The position numbers were made by a program, and so were the translations under genes. The notes below the pieces were generated by a model. That model was not told the origin of the DNA. It was given only the letters and a program-made list of their open reading frames with translations, and did not search any database. 33,910 bases of DNA from Bacteroidetes bacterium UBA2322 (lineage in GTDB: Bacteria > Bacteroidota > Bacteroidia > Chitinophagales > UBA2359): contig DDVC01000087.1 in the NCBI GenBank assembly GCA_002345145.1, forward strand, positions 3,453 to 37,362, written 5' to 3'. Shown in pieces: positions 24,005 to 32,681 of the stretch; position 1 is the stretch's first letter; each line of letters begins with the position of its first letter.

Positions 24005-25234
24005 CTACTCCTCTTTGAGCAATTGGCTTTGCTCGGCAGCTCTATGAGCAGGCACAACCGATGCCAATACCGAAATAACAACCACGGTAATAAACACCAA
24101 AACAAAATCGGCAGTTCTCATACTCACCGGATACGCTTCTATTAAAAATGAAGCTCCCTGCAATTTTATCAGCTTAAAATGTTGCTGCGCCAAACAAACC
24201 GCTACAGCCAAAACCACACCCACCGTAGCCCCGATGAGTGAAAGTAAAATACCTTCCATCAAAAAAACTTTGCGAATAAAGGATTTTGTAGCTCCCATAG
24301 CCTTTAAAATACCTATATCCTGCTTTTTTTCAATAACCAGCATAGACAACGACCCAATGATGTTAAAGGCAGAAATAACGAGTATAAAAGTAAGGATAAA
24401 ATAAACTGCCCACTTTTCGGTTTTCATTACCTTATATAAAAAGGCATCTTGCTCATATCTGTCTTGCACAATAAATTGGTTGCCCAAAACAGCTTTCAAA
24501 TTTTTTTTCACCGTTTCGGGTTTGGCATTGGGTTCCAGGGCAATCTCTAAACCGCTAAGGGCAGTATCATAACTCAGTAAATTGCGCATAAACCTAATAG
24601 GCACAATGGCATATTTGGCGTCAAAATCTTGCTGAATGGCAAACACACCCGTAGGAATAAAACTTGCTTGGGTAAAAGCCCTTTCTGCCGCAAAAGTGCT
24701 AACCTTACCCTCACGGCGGGGCATAAACACCTGTACCCTTGCAAACTGGTTATCAAGATTTATGCCCAAAGCAGCCACCACACCCAAACCAAGCAAACCA
24801 CAATCGGCATCTTCTAAGGTAAGGCGGTAACTTCCCTCAATTATGGCAGTATCAATAGCCGTAACTTGTTTATAGGCATCGTTTACCCCCTTTAATCGGG
24901 TAATATAATCCTTGTTTTTGTAACGCAGCAAAGCATTCTCTTCTAAAACCTGAGCCACTGCCTTAACCCCCGGCACGGCGCTAATGGCAAGCAACGTTGC
25001 ACTATCGGGCTCAAAAGTTTTACCCTCAGCCGGCAATACTTTAATATCGGGGTTAAACGTGTTGTAAAGCGATGTAACCAAATCTTCAAACCCGTTAAAA
25101 ACCGATAAGACCAAAATAAGCGCCGCCGTACCCACCATCATGCCCACCGTACTTACGCCGGCAATAATGTTAATGGCATTGGTTGATTTTTTAGAAACTA
25201 AGTAACGTTTGGCAATTCGGGCGGCTAAGTTCAT
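24005..25234 (-). CDS. Lipoprotein-releasing ABC transporter permease (LolC/LolE family, FtsX domain)
   Basis: This 409-residue inner-membrane permease belongs to the family that extracts lipoproteins from the inner membrane for delivery to the outer membrane. The N-terminal amphipathic start (AARIAKRYLVSKKS) is followed by TM1 at about 21-47 and a large periplasmic domain to about 270. A C-terminal FtsX domain has three TM segments, with EKKQDIGILKAMGATKSFIRKVFL as the conserved coupling region. The end has VVPAHRAAEQSQLL, common in the family. No LolD ATPase gene is adjacent. It is the probable first gene of the run with mqnD and the lipoprotein gene. LolC and LolE are not distinguished here. 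Confidence 0.92.
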   Translation of the reverse strand: MNLAARIAKRYLVSKKSTNAINIIAGVSTVGMMVGTAALILVLSVFNGFEDLVTSLYNTFNPDIKVLPAEGKTFEPDSATLLAISAVPGVKAVAQVLEENALLRYKNKDYITRLKGVNDAYKQVTAIDTAIIEGSYRLTLEDADCGLLGLGVVAALGINLDNQFARVQVFMPRREGKVSTFAAERAFTQASFIPTGVFAIQQDFDAKYAIVPIRFMRNLLSYDTALSGLEIALEPNAKPETVKKNLKAVLGNQFIVQDRYEQDAFLYKVMKTEKWAVYFILTFILVISAFNIIGSLSMLVIEKKQDIGILKAMGATKSFIRKVFLMEGILLSLIGATVGVVLAVAVCLAQQHFKLIKLQGASFLIEAYPVSMRTADFVLVFITVVVISVLASVVPAHRAAEQSQLLKEE

Positions 25235-25629
25235 AATGGTAATTGGGGTAAATGAGGCTGCAAATTACAACAAAAAAAGTATTGGCAGATAACCAAGCCC
25301 CTTTTAACAATGCCCGAAAAAATGCCCGATGAAGGGTAAAAGAACTAATTGCCCGATTTAGTAAATAGGTAATAAGCAAAAACCGCTCTCCCGATAGACT
25401 ACACGAAGAACCCCTTAGTTTTGTTGGTTTGTATGGTGTTTAGGGTAAAAAACCCCAAAAACAACAACAAACAAACGGAACATTTCCATAACAAAGCCGC
25501 AACAATTTCGTTTAAGTAGCCAAATAAAGCTACTTACTCTGTTATTTTTACCTCCTCACAAAAAAATGCACACTTTTTAAAGAGTGCATACAACCTTTTT
25601 GCCTATTTTTACCACTAAGTTTGTGTACT
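25235..25629. other. divergent intergenic region upstream of the ECF sigma gene
   Basis: This 395-base gap holds no gene. AAGTAGC (25514-25520) and GCTACTT (25529-25535) form a 7-bp hairpin. A second hairpin at 25566-25589 pairs ATGCAC with GTGCAT and CTTT with AAAG around one A-A mismatch. The latter is 40 bases before the sigma start and could be an operator or an upstream RNA end. Confidence 0.45.
25616..25623 (+). promoter_or_regulatory. candidate -7 promoter element, leaderless arrangement, for the ECF sigma gene
   Basis: TAAGTTTG fits TAnnTTTG exactly. If the last G is at -7, transcription would start at 25630, the A of the chosen ATG. This would produce a leaderless mRNA. The -33 element is not clear, so this is tentative. 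Confidence 0.4.
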
Positions 25630-26196
25630 ATGAAGCAGCAGCAACATTTTTCAGATGATGAACTCATTAAAGGGTGTATAGCGTGTAAACGCCTATACCA
25701 AGAGCGGTTGTATGCCAAATACTCTGCTAAAATGTTTGCTATTTGTTTAAGATACGCCAAAGACTACCACAATGCTGAAGACATCTTACAGGAAGGATTC
25801 ATAAAAGTTTACCAGTACATAGAAAAATTCCGAAACGAAGGTTCTTTTGAAGGTTGGTTGAGACGCATTTTTGTAAACACTGCCATAGAACATTTCCGCC
25901 GACATACACCCATGTATCCCATTTTAGAAGTTACACAAGCCGATACACAATCGGTTAATGATAATGTGGTGGAAAAATTAGCAGCAAACGACCTCATAAA
26001 AATCATTCAAACCCTATCGCCCGGATATAGAACCATTTTTAACCTCTACGTAATAGAAGGGTTTTCGCACAAAGAAATTGCCAATATGCTGGGCATAAAC
26101 GAAGGCACATCAAAATCACAATTAGCGCGCGCCCGGTACCTACTCCAACAAAAATTACTTGAACTAAACCAATACGCAGAAAAAGCCTATGTCTGA
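25630..26196 (+). CDS. RNA polymerase ECF-type sigma factor
   Basis: This is a sigma-70 family ECF factor of 188 residues when started at the ATG at 25630. A TTG three codons upstream overlaps the candidate promoter and is unlikely. Region 2 covers about 25-90 and includes RYAKDYHNAEDILQEGFIKVY and FEGWLRRIFVNTAIEHFRR. Region 4 covers about 125-175, with LSPGYRTIFNLYVIEGFSHKEIA and a helix-turn-helix ending in SKSQLARARYLL. The next gene overlaps its end by 8 bases and encodes a membrane-anchored protein likely to control it. This pairing is common in Bacteroidota. Confidence 0.95.
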   Translation: MKQQQHFSDDELIKGCIACKRLYQERLYAKYSAKMFAICLRYAKDYHNAEDILQEGFIKVYQYIEKFRNEGSFEGWLRRIFVNTAIEHFRRHTPMYPILEVTQADTQSVNDNVVEKLAANDLIKIIQTLSPGYRTIFNLYVIEGFSHKEIANMLGINEGTSKSQLARARYLLQQKLLELNQYAEKAYV

Positions 26197-27664
26197 ACGC
26201 TACATAGATGATATATTTAAGCAAACGCTCGAAAACCACGAGGTATCGCCCCCGTTTAGCAACTGGGATAAAATTCAGAGTCAGTTGCCACAAAAAAGGG
26301 CTTTTTACCAACGCAAATCGTTTAAAGCCGGATTGCTTTCTTTACTACTTTTTTTGAGTGGTGTAACTTGGTATGTAACCACCCAATCACCTCATTTACC
26401 CAATGTGGAAAAACGCCTCGCCAAAGAAAAAAGTACACAGCAACAAACTGCCAGCCATACTATGGAGGCAACCCACAAGCCTAATACAACCACTCCCCTA
26501 CCCTCTTCTGTCAATCCGGAATCGGGCATGAATGTACCTATAACTCCGGCGCTACCTCAAGCAACTGCATCATTTAATAACAAAGACCAAGCAATGCTCC
26601 AACAAACAAAAGAAGCATTAGCATCAAACCTCGTTACAGGTATTTCCGGCACAGCAAACAAAAATAAAGTTGCCACAAAAGCAACAGAACCCAATACCTT
26701 TTATAATGGTAAAACCGGCATAACTGCCAACCAATATACTGCAAAATCAACACTTTCAGCAAAAAACAACTCAACAACTAACATAAACCAAAATACCACA
26801 ACAGGTTTAACAAATCTTAACCCGGTTAAAGAAACCAATACAGCCGATGTAACGCAGAAAAGCGCTAATTTTGCGCCCGATACAGAACCCAAAGATAACC
26901 CGATTGTTACAAATGAAACCGCACCGGCAACGCACAATACAGAAACAACAAGCAGCCAAACCGATGCTGTACCCAAAGAGGGCGCTCAAAACAATGTTAT
27001 CAATGCCGTATCATTCATAGGTAAACCCCGAAAAGACAAAACCAATGGCTTTTATTTTGGCAGTTTTTATGGTGTGCATGTTAGTAGGTTACTTAATAAC
27101 CAAGCCCTAACCACTACCCGAAACGTAGAAGAAGTACAACAACGCCTGCACAAAGGCAACAGTTTTGGATTTACCACCGGTTACAACTTTAACGAACACT
27201 GGGGAATACAAAGCGAATGGATTGTAAAATCTGCACAAGGGCAGTCTGTAGAGTACAAACCCAAAGAATCGGTATCATTCCAAAATACCGAAATTAACCT
27301 TCATTACACGCAAATACCCCTATTGGTAAAATACCGAATAAACCGAACTTCGGCAATTACCCGATATCCGGCGGTTATTAATTTCCTTGCAGGCATACAA
27401 TACGGCATGTTGCGCTCTGCCGAAATAAACCTCAACAACCCGTTTATGCACAACAACCTGCTCAAAAAAACACAGTGGGGCATGGCAGTAGGCTTTGATT
27501 ATGATGTGTACTTAACGCCTAATTATTTCCTCTCCTTTGGTGCACGCGGTAGTTTTGCCACTTCTTCTAATGGTTTCACCCACGTACAATTCCCCAACCA
27601 AAATACCGCCAATCACTTATTGCTGGGTTTACGAGCAGGACTAAGCTACCGTTTTAAACCGTAA
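26189..27664 (+). CDS. Membrane-anchored protein with anti-sigma-like N-terminus and C-terminal beta-barrel-like domain
   Basis: This 491-residue protein has three parts. Residues 1-45 form a short cytoplasmic head with PFSNWDKIQSQL, as in Bacteroidota anti-sigma-like proteins. One TM segment lies at about 46-65. A Thr/Asn/Ser-rich low-complexity linker runs from about 70 to 275. The C-terminal 215 residues (NGFYFGSFYGVHVSRLL, GFTTGYNFNEHWGIQSEW, then LLLGLRAGLSYRFKP) look like an outer-membrane barrel of the PorT/OmpW-like type. An inner-membrane anchor joined to a barrel by a long linker is odd, and suggests a bridge across the periplasm. The 8-base overlap with the sigma gene implies joint control. 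Sigma inhibition is inferred, not shown. Confidence 0.82.
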   Translation: MSERYIDDIFKQTLENHEVSPPFSNWDKIQSQLPQKRAFYQRKSFKAGLLSLLLFLSGVTWYVTTQSPHLPNVEKRLAKEKSTQQQTASHTMEATHKPNTTTPLPSSVNPESGMNVPITPALPQATASFNNKDQAMLQQTKEALASNLVTGISGTANKNKVATKATEPNTFYNGKTGITANQYTAKSTLSAKNNSTTNINQNTTTGLTNLNPVKETNTADVTQKSANFAPDTEPKDNPIVTNETAPATHNTETTSSQTDAVPKEGAQNNVINAVSFIGKPRKDKTNGFYFGSFYGVHVSRLLNNQALTTTRNVEEVQQRLHKGNSFGFTTGYNFNEHWGIQSEWIVKSAQGQSVEYKPKESVSFQNTEINLHYTQIPLLVKYRINRTSAITRYPAVINFLAGIQYGMLRSAEINLNNPFMHNNLLKKTQWGMAVGFDYDVYLTPNYFLSFGARGSFATSSNGFTHVQFPNQNTANHLLLGLRAGLSYRFKP

Positions 27665-27739
27665 AATTAATGCCATAAGGTAGTGGGTGGTTTTGTTGGT
27701 ATATGATAGTGGGGGTAGTACTGAATACCAATTACCAGC

Positions 27740-28071
27740 GCAAGGTTGGAGTTATCATCTTGCTCAAAGGCTTACCGCGAAAAGATTTAACAACAAGGTG
27801 GGGTGATATATTTCGGTGCGCTGCACCTTGTTAATGGGGCATTTAACATAGTTGCTACCTATATTTTGGTGCGCTGCACCTTTACAAAACTCAATACCCA
27901 AATTTATGGGTATTGATAGGTTCAACGTCAAGGGGCAGCGCCCCGCAATCTTGGTAGAACAGCAATAAACCGTACTATGTATTAGGTGCAGCGCACCGAA
28001 ATTTGCTGCCTGCTTTAACAAACACACCTAAACCTTACCCCATCGGGCGTTCATTTTAATTCCAACCTCAC
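27740..28071 (-). repeat. MITE-like modular palindromic element, copy B (inverted relative to copy A)
   Basis: This 332-bp element is bounded by imperfect 15-bp terminal inverted repeats: GCAAGGTTGGAGTTA at 27740-27754 and TAATTCCAACCTCAC at 28057-28071. Hairpin modules lie at 27815-27827, 27868-27880, 27932-27944 (GGGGC/GCCCC variant) and 27985-27997. A central stem near 27892-27916 pairs AATACCCA with TGGGTATT. Read on the minus strand, its order of ends, modules and spacers follows copy A, missing one module. It lies between the convergent 3' ends of the barrel-protein gene and the peptidase gene. The gap 27665-28127 holds no gene apart from this element. Confidence 0.85.
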
Positions 28072-28098
28072 GTTACCAAGTACTAAGTACTTAGTAAC
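28072..28098. repeat. 27-nt near-perfect palindrome at the end of copy B
   Basis: GTTACCAAGTACT (28072-28084) and AGTACTTAGTAAC (28086-28098) pair with one mismatch around a single A. It directly abuts the terminal repeat of copy B, and its right side is 29 bases from the peptidase stop. No T-run follows on either strand. It could be an element target site, a protein-binding site or a weak transcription end. Confidence 0.6.
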
Positions 28099-28127
28099 AT
28101 ATACTAATTATCAATCACCCAAAACTA

Positions 28128-30437
28128 CTACTGCCCTCTTCTGCGCATAGGGCGCTGTTCGGCATCTTGGCGGTTTTTGTAAATTTGAAAGCGGGAAGGC
28201 TGCCACTGTGGCGGAAAATGGTTATTGCTCAGGTTGCAGTCGGCAGTTTCAAGGAAAGGGTCTAAGGTAATGCGGCGCACTTCTTTATCGGTAACAAACA
28301 CTTTTGAAACCTTTTTATCATTTCGGCGCCAAATTTCGGCGGGTATTCGTTTTACCTCTTTAGAGCCGTCTGCAAATTCAAATTCCAGTATAACAGGCAT
28401 TACCAAACCTCCAAGGTTAGAGAAGGTAAGCTCATAGTAGTTGTTTTGTTTTTGCACCAATTGTTTTTCTTCCTCAGTAAGGCTGTTTAGGTAATTTTGG
28501 TAAACGGTGCGGTCAAGTTCAGTAACGGTAAAGGGGTCGTATTGGTTGTAAAAGTCGTTTAGTGAGGGGTCAAGTTCGTTTTGTCGGGGCAATTTTTCTT
28601 CTTCGTTTCTGATGTCGGTAATATAACGGGGTTGTTTGGCTTTGGCTTCGCGGTCGGTTTTCTTTTCTACATCGGGGTTGCGCGAGTTAATTTTAAACCA
28701 TTTTACCTCGTCAAGAGCAATATCTACGTGGTCGGTAGTATAAAACCAGCCGCGCCAAAACCAATCCAAATCAACAGCAGAGGCATCTTCCATAGTGCGG
28801 AAAAAATCTGCCGGCGAGGGGTGTTTAAACATCCAGCGGTTGGCATATTCTTTAAAGGCATAGTCAAACAGTTCTCTGCCCATAATGGTTTCTCGCAAAA
28901 TGTTGAGGGCAGTGGCGGGTTTACCATAGGCATTATTGCCAAACTGCAAGATAGATTCAGAGTTGGTCATAATAGGCATTTGCCCGCTTTTGTCGCCCTT
29001 CATATAGTCCACTATATTAGGTGCAGGACCGCGGCGCGAGGGGAATCCTTTTTCCCACTCCTGCTCTGTAAGGTATTGTAAAAAGCTGTTCAATCCTTCG
29101 TCCATCCAACTCCACTGGCGCTCATCGCTGTTTACAATCATCGGGAAATAATTGTGCCCTACCTCATGAATGATAACGCCAATCATGCCGTATTTGGTTC
29201 GGGCATCGTAAGTACCGTCGGGGTCGGGTCTGCCAAAGTTAAAACAAATCATAGGGTACTCCATACCAATACGGTCGGCATGAACCGAAATGGCAACCGG
29301 ATAGGGGTAATCAAAAGTAAATTTGGAGTAGGTGCGCAGGGTATGTGCAACGGCTTTGGTAGAGTATTGCTCCCAAAGCGGGTTTCCCTCTTTTGGGTAG
29401 TACGACATAGCCATTACCGTTTTATTGCTCATAGGCACGCCCATAGCGTCCCAAATAAATTTACGGCTGGCTGCAAAGGCAAAATCGCGCACATCATCGG
29501 CTTTAAATACCCAAGTTTTCTTCTCTTTGAGTCGGCTTTTTTCGTTATTACGTGCTTCGGCTTCGGTAACAATCATTACCGGATTAGTGGCAGACCGGGC
29601 TTTTTCCAAACGGTTGCGTTGTTCGGGGGTAAGTACTTCGTTTGGGTTTTGGAGGGTGCCGGTAGCGGCAAGCATCATATCGGCGGGCAGGGTAATGCTC
29701 ACCTTATAATTGCCAAAACTGAGGGTAAACTCGCCGGTGCCCAAAAACTGTTTGTGTTGCCAGCCTTGGTAATCAAGGTAAGCGGCAAGGCGGGGGTAAA
29801 ACTGGGCTATGGTGTAAAGGCAGTTATCATCGGAGGCAAAATACTCATAACCGGAGCGTCCGCCCATTTTCATGCGGTCGTTTATATTATACCACCATTT
29901 CATTTTAAAGGCAAAACTTTCGCCGGGTTTGAGTGGTTTGGGCAGGTCTATACGCATCATGGTTTTATTAACGGTATAGGGCAGTTTTTGGTTATTGGTG
30001 GTAGTAACATAGTCTATTTTAAACCCGCCGTCAAAATCGAGGTGAAGTTTTTGCAAATCGGAAAAAGAGATACTTTCCGATAGGTTGGTGGTTTCTGTGC
30101 TATAGGTGTCTGATGTTTTGGCTTGTTGGTTTTGGTCTAATTGAAGCCATATATAGGTTAGCACATCGGGCGAGGCGTTAAAGTAGGTAATGGTTTGTGT
30201 GCCATTAATGCGCCTATTGGCATCATCTAATTCCACCTGAATATCGTAATCTGCCCGTTGTTGCCAGTACTGATGCCCGGGCGCTCCCGATGCGGTGCGA
30301 TAGGTATTTGGGGTAGGCAGTATTTCCTCTAACTGCTTAAAGGTAAGCTCGGCAGTATTTTGAGGAGTTTGTGCAGAAATGTTAGCAACAAAACACAATA
30401 AGACAATAAAGATCCAGTTTGCGCTCAATTTGTACAT
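28128..30437 (-). CDS. Secreted M1 family metallopeptidase
   Basis: This is a zinc aminopeptidase-type protein of 769 residues. A Sec signal peptide lies at 1-22 (NWIFIVLLCFVANISA). The N-terminal saddle-like domain runs to about 300. The catalytic domain contains GMEYP at 391-395, in place of the usual GAMEN, and the zinc motif HEVGHN with ligands H424 and H428 and catalytic E425. E447 in WMDEGLNSF is 19 residues on, as expected in M1. The C-terminal part includes WFWRGWFYTTDHVDIALDEVKWFK and ends in basic residues (RRRGQ). It should hydrolyse peptides in the periplasm or outside the cell. It is intact, starts at ATG and follows the rpoD terminator. Confidence 0.93.
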   Translation of the reverse strand: MYKLSANWIFIVLLCFVANISAQTPQNTAELTFKQLEEILPTPNTYRTASGAPGHQYWQQRADYDIQVELDDANRRINGTQTITYFNASPDVLTYIWLQLDQNQQAKTSDTYSTETTNLSESISFSDLQKLHLDFDGGFKIDYVTTTNNQKLPYTVNKTMMRIDLPKPLKPGESFAFKMKWWYNINDRMKMGGRSGYEYFASDDNCLYTIAQFYPRLAAYLDYQGWQHKQFLGTGEFTLSFGNYKVSITLPADMMLAATGTLQNPNEVLTPEQRNRLEKARSATNPVMIVTEAEARNNEKSRLKEKKTWVFKADDVRDFAFAASRKFIWDAMGVPMSNKTVMAMSYYPKEGNPLWEQYSTKAVAHTLRTYSKFTFDYPYPVAISVHADRIGMEYPMICFNFGRPDPDGTYDARTKYGMIGVIIHEVGHNYFPMIVNSDERQWSWMDEGLNSFLQYLTEQEWEKGFPSRRGPAPNIVDYMKGDKSGQMPIMTNSESILQFGNNAYGKPATALNILRETIMGRELFDYAFKEYANRWMFKHPSPADFFRTMEDASAVDLDWFWRGWFYTTDHVDIALDEVKWFKINSRNPDVEKKTDREAKAKQPRYITDIRNEEEKLPRQNELDPSLNDFYNQYDPFTVTELDRTVYQNYLNSLTEEEKQLVQKQNNYYELTFSNLGGLVMPVILEFEFADGSKEVKRIPAEIWRRNDKKVSKVFVTDKEVRRITLDPFLETADCNLSNNHFPPQWQPSRFQIYKNRQDAEQRPMRRRGQ

Positions 30438-30487
30438 AAGTAATCAGTGTGAAGAGGGTGCAAAAAAGTTGAAAGTTGATACTTGGC

Positions 30488-30530
30488 AAAACGAAAAACG
30501 CCTCTTGCAGGTTTACAAGAGGCGCATATA
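30488..30530 (-). terminator. intrinsic terminator after rpoD
   Basis: CGCCTCTTG (30499-30507) pairs with CAAGAGGCG (30516-30524) around an 8-base loop. On the minus strand TTTTTCGTTTT follows directly. It starts 22 bases after the rpoD stop codon. Confidence 0.88.
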
Positions 30531-30545
30531 AAAAACCCGATGAGG

Positions 30546-31415
30546 CTACCCGCCCAAATATGTTTTGAGCAGTTTGCTTCGGGAGGTAGTGCGGAGTTTG
30601 TTAATAGCTTTGTCTTTAATTTGACGCACCCGCTCACGGGTTAAGCCAAAACGGTCGCCGATGTCTTCGAGCGACATGCTGTGTTCTGCCCCGATGCCGA
30701 AATACAATTTAATGACATCTTTTTGTCGGGGAGTGAGTGTATCAAGGGAGCGCTCTATTTCTCGGCGAAGGGATTCGAGGTATGCCAAATGGCTGTCGGT
30801 ATTAGGTGTGCCGGAGTTTTCTAATACATCAAGCAAGGAGTTGTCTTCACCATCAACAAAGGGGGCATCAACCGATACGTGCCTTGCTGCTACGCCAAGG
30901 GTGGTTTCTACTTCTTCGGGGTCAATTTCGAGCAGGGCGGCAAGTTCTTCGGCAGAGGGTTCGCGCTCATACTCTTGCTCTAATTGCGAAAAGGCTTTGT
31001 TTATTTTGTTGAGCGAACCTACTTTATTAAGGGGCAGCCTTACAATGCGAGATTGCTCAGCAAGAGCTTGTAGGATAGATTGCCTAATCCACCAAACTGC
31101 ATAAGAAATAAATTTAAAACCACGTGTTTCGTCAAAACGCTGTGCAGCTTTTATAAGACCAAGGTTGCCCTCGTTAATAAGGTCGCTAAGTGATAAGCCC
31201 TGGTTTTGGTATTGCTTGGCTACCGATACCACAAAACGCAGGTTTGACTTGGTGAGTTTTTCCAGCGCTTCTTGGTCGTTTTGTTTTATACGTCTTGCCA
31301 GGTCAACTTCTTCTTCGGGTGTAAGTAAATCTACTTTACCTATTTCCTGCAAGTACTTTTCTAACGACTGACTCTCCCGATTGGTGATTGATTTTGTAAT
31401 TTTTAGCTGCCTCAT
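30546..31415 (-). CDS. rpoD: Primary RNA polymerase sigma factor (RpoD/SigA type)
   Basis: This is the housekeeping sigma factor, with 289 residues, the short form typical of Bacteroidota that lacks the long region 1.1. Region 1.2 is QSLEKYLQEIGKVDLLTPEE. Region 2 shows NLRFVVSVAKQYQNQGLSL, DLINEGNLGLIKAAQRFD and TRGFKFISYAVWWIRQ. Region 3 follows, then region 4 with LTPRQKDVIKLYFGIG and the helix-turn-helix SLEDIGDRFGLTRERVRQIK. It is expected to recognise the -33 TTG and -7 TAnnTTTG promoters of this phylum. It begins at ATG (MRQLKITKSITNRES), the standard N-terminus, and has a strong terminator. Confidence 0.98.
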   Translation of the reverse strand: MRQLKITKSITNRESQSLEKYLQEIGKVDLLTPEEEVDLARRIKQNDQEALEKLTKSNLRFVVSVAKQYQNQGLSLSDLINEGNLGLIKAAQRFDETRGFKFISYAVWWIRQSILQALAEQSRIVRLPLNKVGSLNKINKAFSQLEQEYEREPSAEELAALLEIDPEEVETTLGVAARHVSVDAPFVDGEDNSLLDVLENSGTPNTDSHLAYLESLRREIERSLDTLTPRQKDVIKLYFGIGAEHSMSLEDIGDRFGLTRERVRQIKDKAINKLRTTSRSKLLKTYLGG

Positions 31416-31509
31416 GTGGTATGTTTAGCTGTTTTTGACTGATGAAAGGGGTAATTTTGTTTGTATTGAGTATTAAAAAGGGGGAAACAAAAGCTGGATC
31501 GGTATTTAT

Positions 31510-32379
31510 TTAATTATTTGTATGGCGCAATTGTTCTACCTCTTCGGGTGTTAAACCTGTTATTTTTACAATAACAGTATTGTCGAACCCTTCCAAAATT
31601 GCATTAGTAACTATTTCAATACTTCGTTCTTTTTTAGCTTTTTCCTCTGCTTCAACTTTTAAACTGAGCGCTTCGCTTGCTTTATAATGTAGGTAATCTA
31701 AATAACGATTGTAGCCATAATAAGCCTCTTTGTTTAAGCGCATAATGTCTAAAACTTCTTTTGCTTCTTGTAGCCCTTTTGCTTTAAAATCGTCTTTTAC
31801 CTCACTGTTTTTCAGAAAATAAATCCACTCGTCTAAGGTATCCTTAGCTATATCGTTAAACTGATTAACCTTAATGATATAGTATTCGGGAAAAAGGTCT
31901 GCTATGTTTTGTTTGGTAAACGTTTCTTTTTGTCTGCTGGAAAGTTGTAAAATATCCTCCTGATGTAAACCCTTAAAAGTAGTGGTACCCCGGTAAACAT
32001 AATCTTTACCTTGTCCCAAATCAAAATACACGATATTGATAGAAATTACTTTTCTGATTTCGGAATAAGATTGACCTGTACTTATGTTCTCAGCCATGGC
32101 TTTTGAAACACCGTAAGCCATTCTTTGAAAGTAGTCTATTTCGTAGGTATTTTGTATTTCAACAATAACTAACTCGTTTTTTGAATTTTGGGTTAAAATA
32201 TCTACTCGGTTATACTTGTCTTCTTGGGTTTCCTGATTGCCCTCGCTCTCTAAAATTTGCTGAATTTTTATATCGTCAAACAAAAGTTCAGACAAAAAGC
32301 CTTCTAAAACAACAAAATTAGCTTTGTTGCGAAGTAGTTTTTTAACTGCCCAATCAAACCGAATCAATTTCTTACTCAT
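31510..32379 (-). CDS. Rpn family PD-(D/E)XK nuclease (recombination-promoting nuclease/putative transposase)
   Basis: This 289-residue protein, counted from the ATG at 32379, is of the Rpn/PDDEXK_2 type. The upstream ATG at 32418 adds 13 residues unlike the usual start. The N-terminus SKKLIRFDWAVKKLLRNKANF and the following FVVLEGFLSELL are typical. The nuclease core appears as NRVDILTQNSKNELVIVEIQN, with D60, E74 and Q76 as probable metal site residues. The C-terminal part is helical, with a charged coiled-coil-like stretch (EAEEKAKKERS) and a short TGLTPEEVEQLRH motif resembling a DNA-binding or regulatory end. Members promote RecA-independent recombination or are thought to act in defence. 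There are no adjacent terminal inverted repeats, so it is not an intact insertion sequence. Confidence 0.88.
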   Translation of the reverse strand: MSKKLIRFDWAVKKLLRNKANFVVLEGFLSELLFDDIKIQQILESEGNQETQEDKYNRVDILTQNSKNELVIVEIQNTYEIDYFQRMAYGVSKAMAENISTGQSYSEIRKVISINIVYFDLGQGKDYVYRGTTTFKGLHQEDILQLSSRQKETFTKQNIADLFPEYYIIKVNQFNDIAKDTLDEWIYFLKNSEVKDDFKAKGLQEAKEVLDIMRLNKEAYYGYNRYLDYLHYKASEALSLKVEAEEKAKKERSIEIVTNAILEGFDNTVIVKITGLTPEEVEQLRHTNN

Positions 32380-32681
32380 AACCCCCACTGTATTACTGCA
32401 ATTTGAAAGACTAAGCACGTAGCCGATTTGCAGCTAACAGGCTCATAAGTACATCTATTCAAACATTTCAGCAATTTGTGATAAAATTTATTTTGGTGAA
32501 GATTAACTATACATTGCTTCTAAAAAACAAGATTTTTGTGTTTAGCACCCCTTTTCTGTTTAAAGCAATCGCTGTTTTTAGTTTAACAAACTTACAAAAC
32601 ACACAAACCCCATTGGTGGTTTAAAACTGCTTGGTTTGGACACAAAAAAAGAACAATCTGCTGCTATTTGTGTACCAAAGT
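32380..32681. other. intergenic region between galK and the Rpn gene
   Basis: This 302-base AT-rich region holds no gene. CAAACTTA at 32587-32594 is the complement of TAAGTTTG and could be a -7 element for the Rpn gene, though it would leave a leader of about 200 bases. No convincing terminator for galK was seen. Confidence 0.35.

Noticed and set aside
29154..30083. 309-codon plus-strand ORF antisense to the M1 peptidase
   Set aside because: The peptidase on the minus strand has complete family motifs. The antisense product is rich in Gly, Phe and His without any recognisable domain, a typical shadow of the real frame.
31510..32379. Insertion sequence, because Rpn proteins are often labelled transposases
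   Set aside because: No terminal inverted repeats or target duplications were seen around the gene, and the protein is a PD-(D/E)XK nuclease rather than a DDE transposase.
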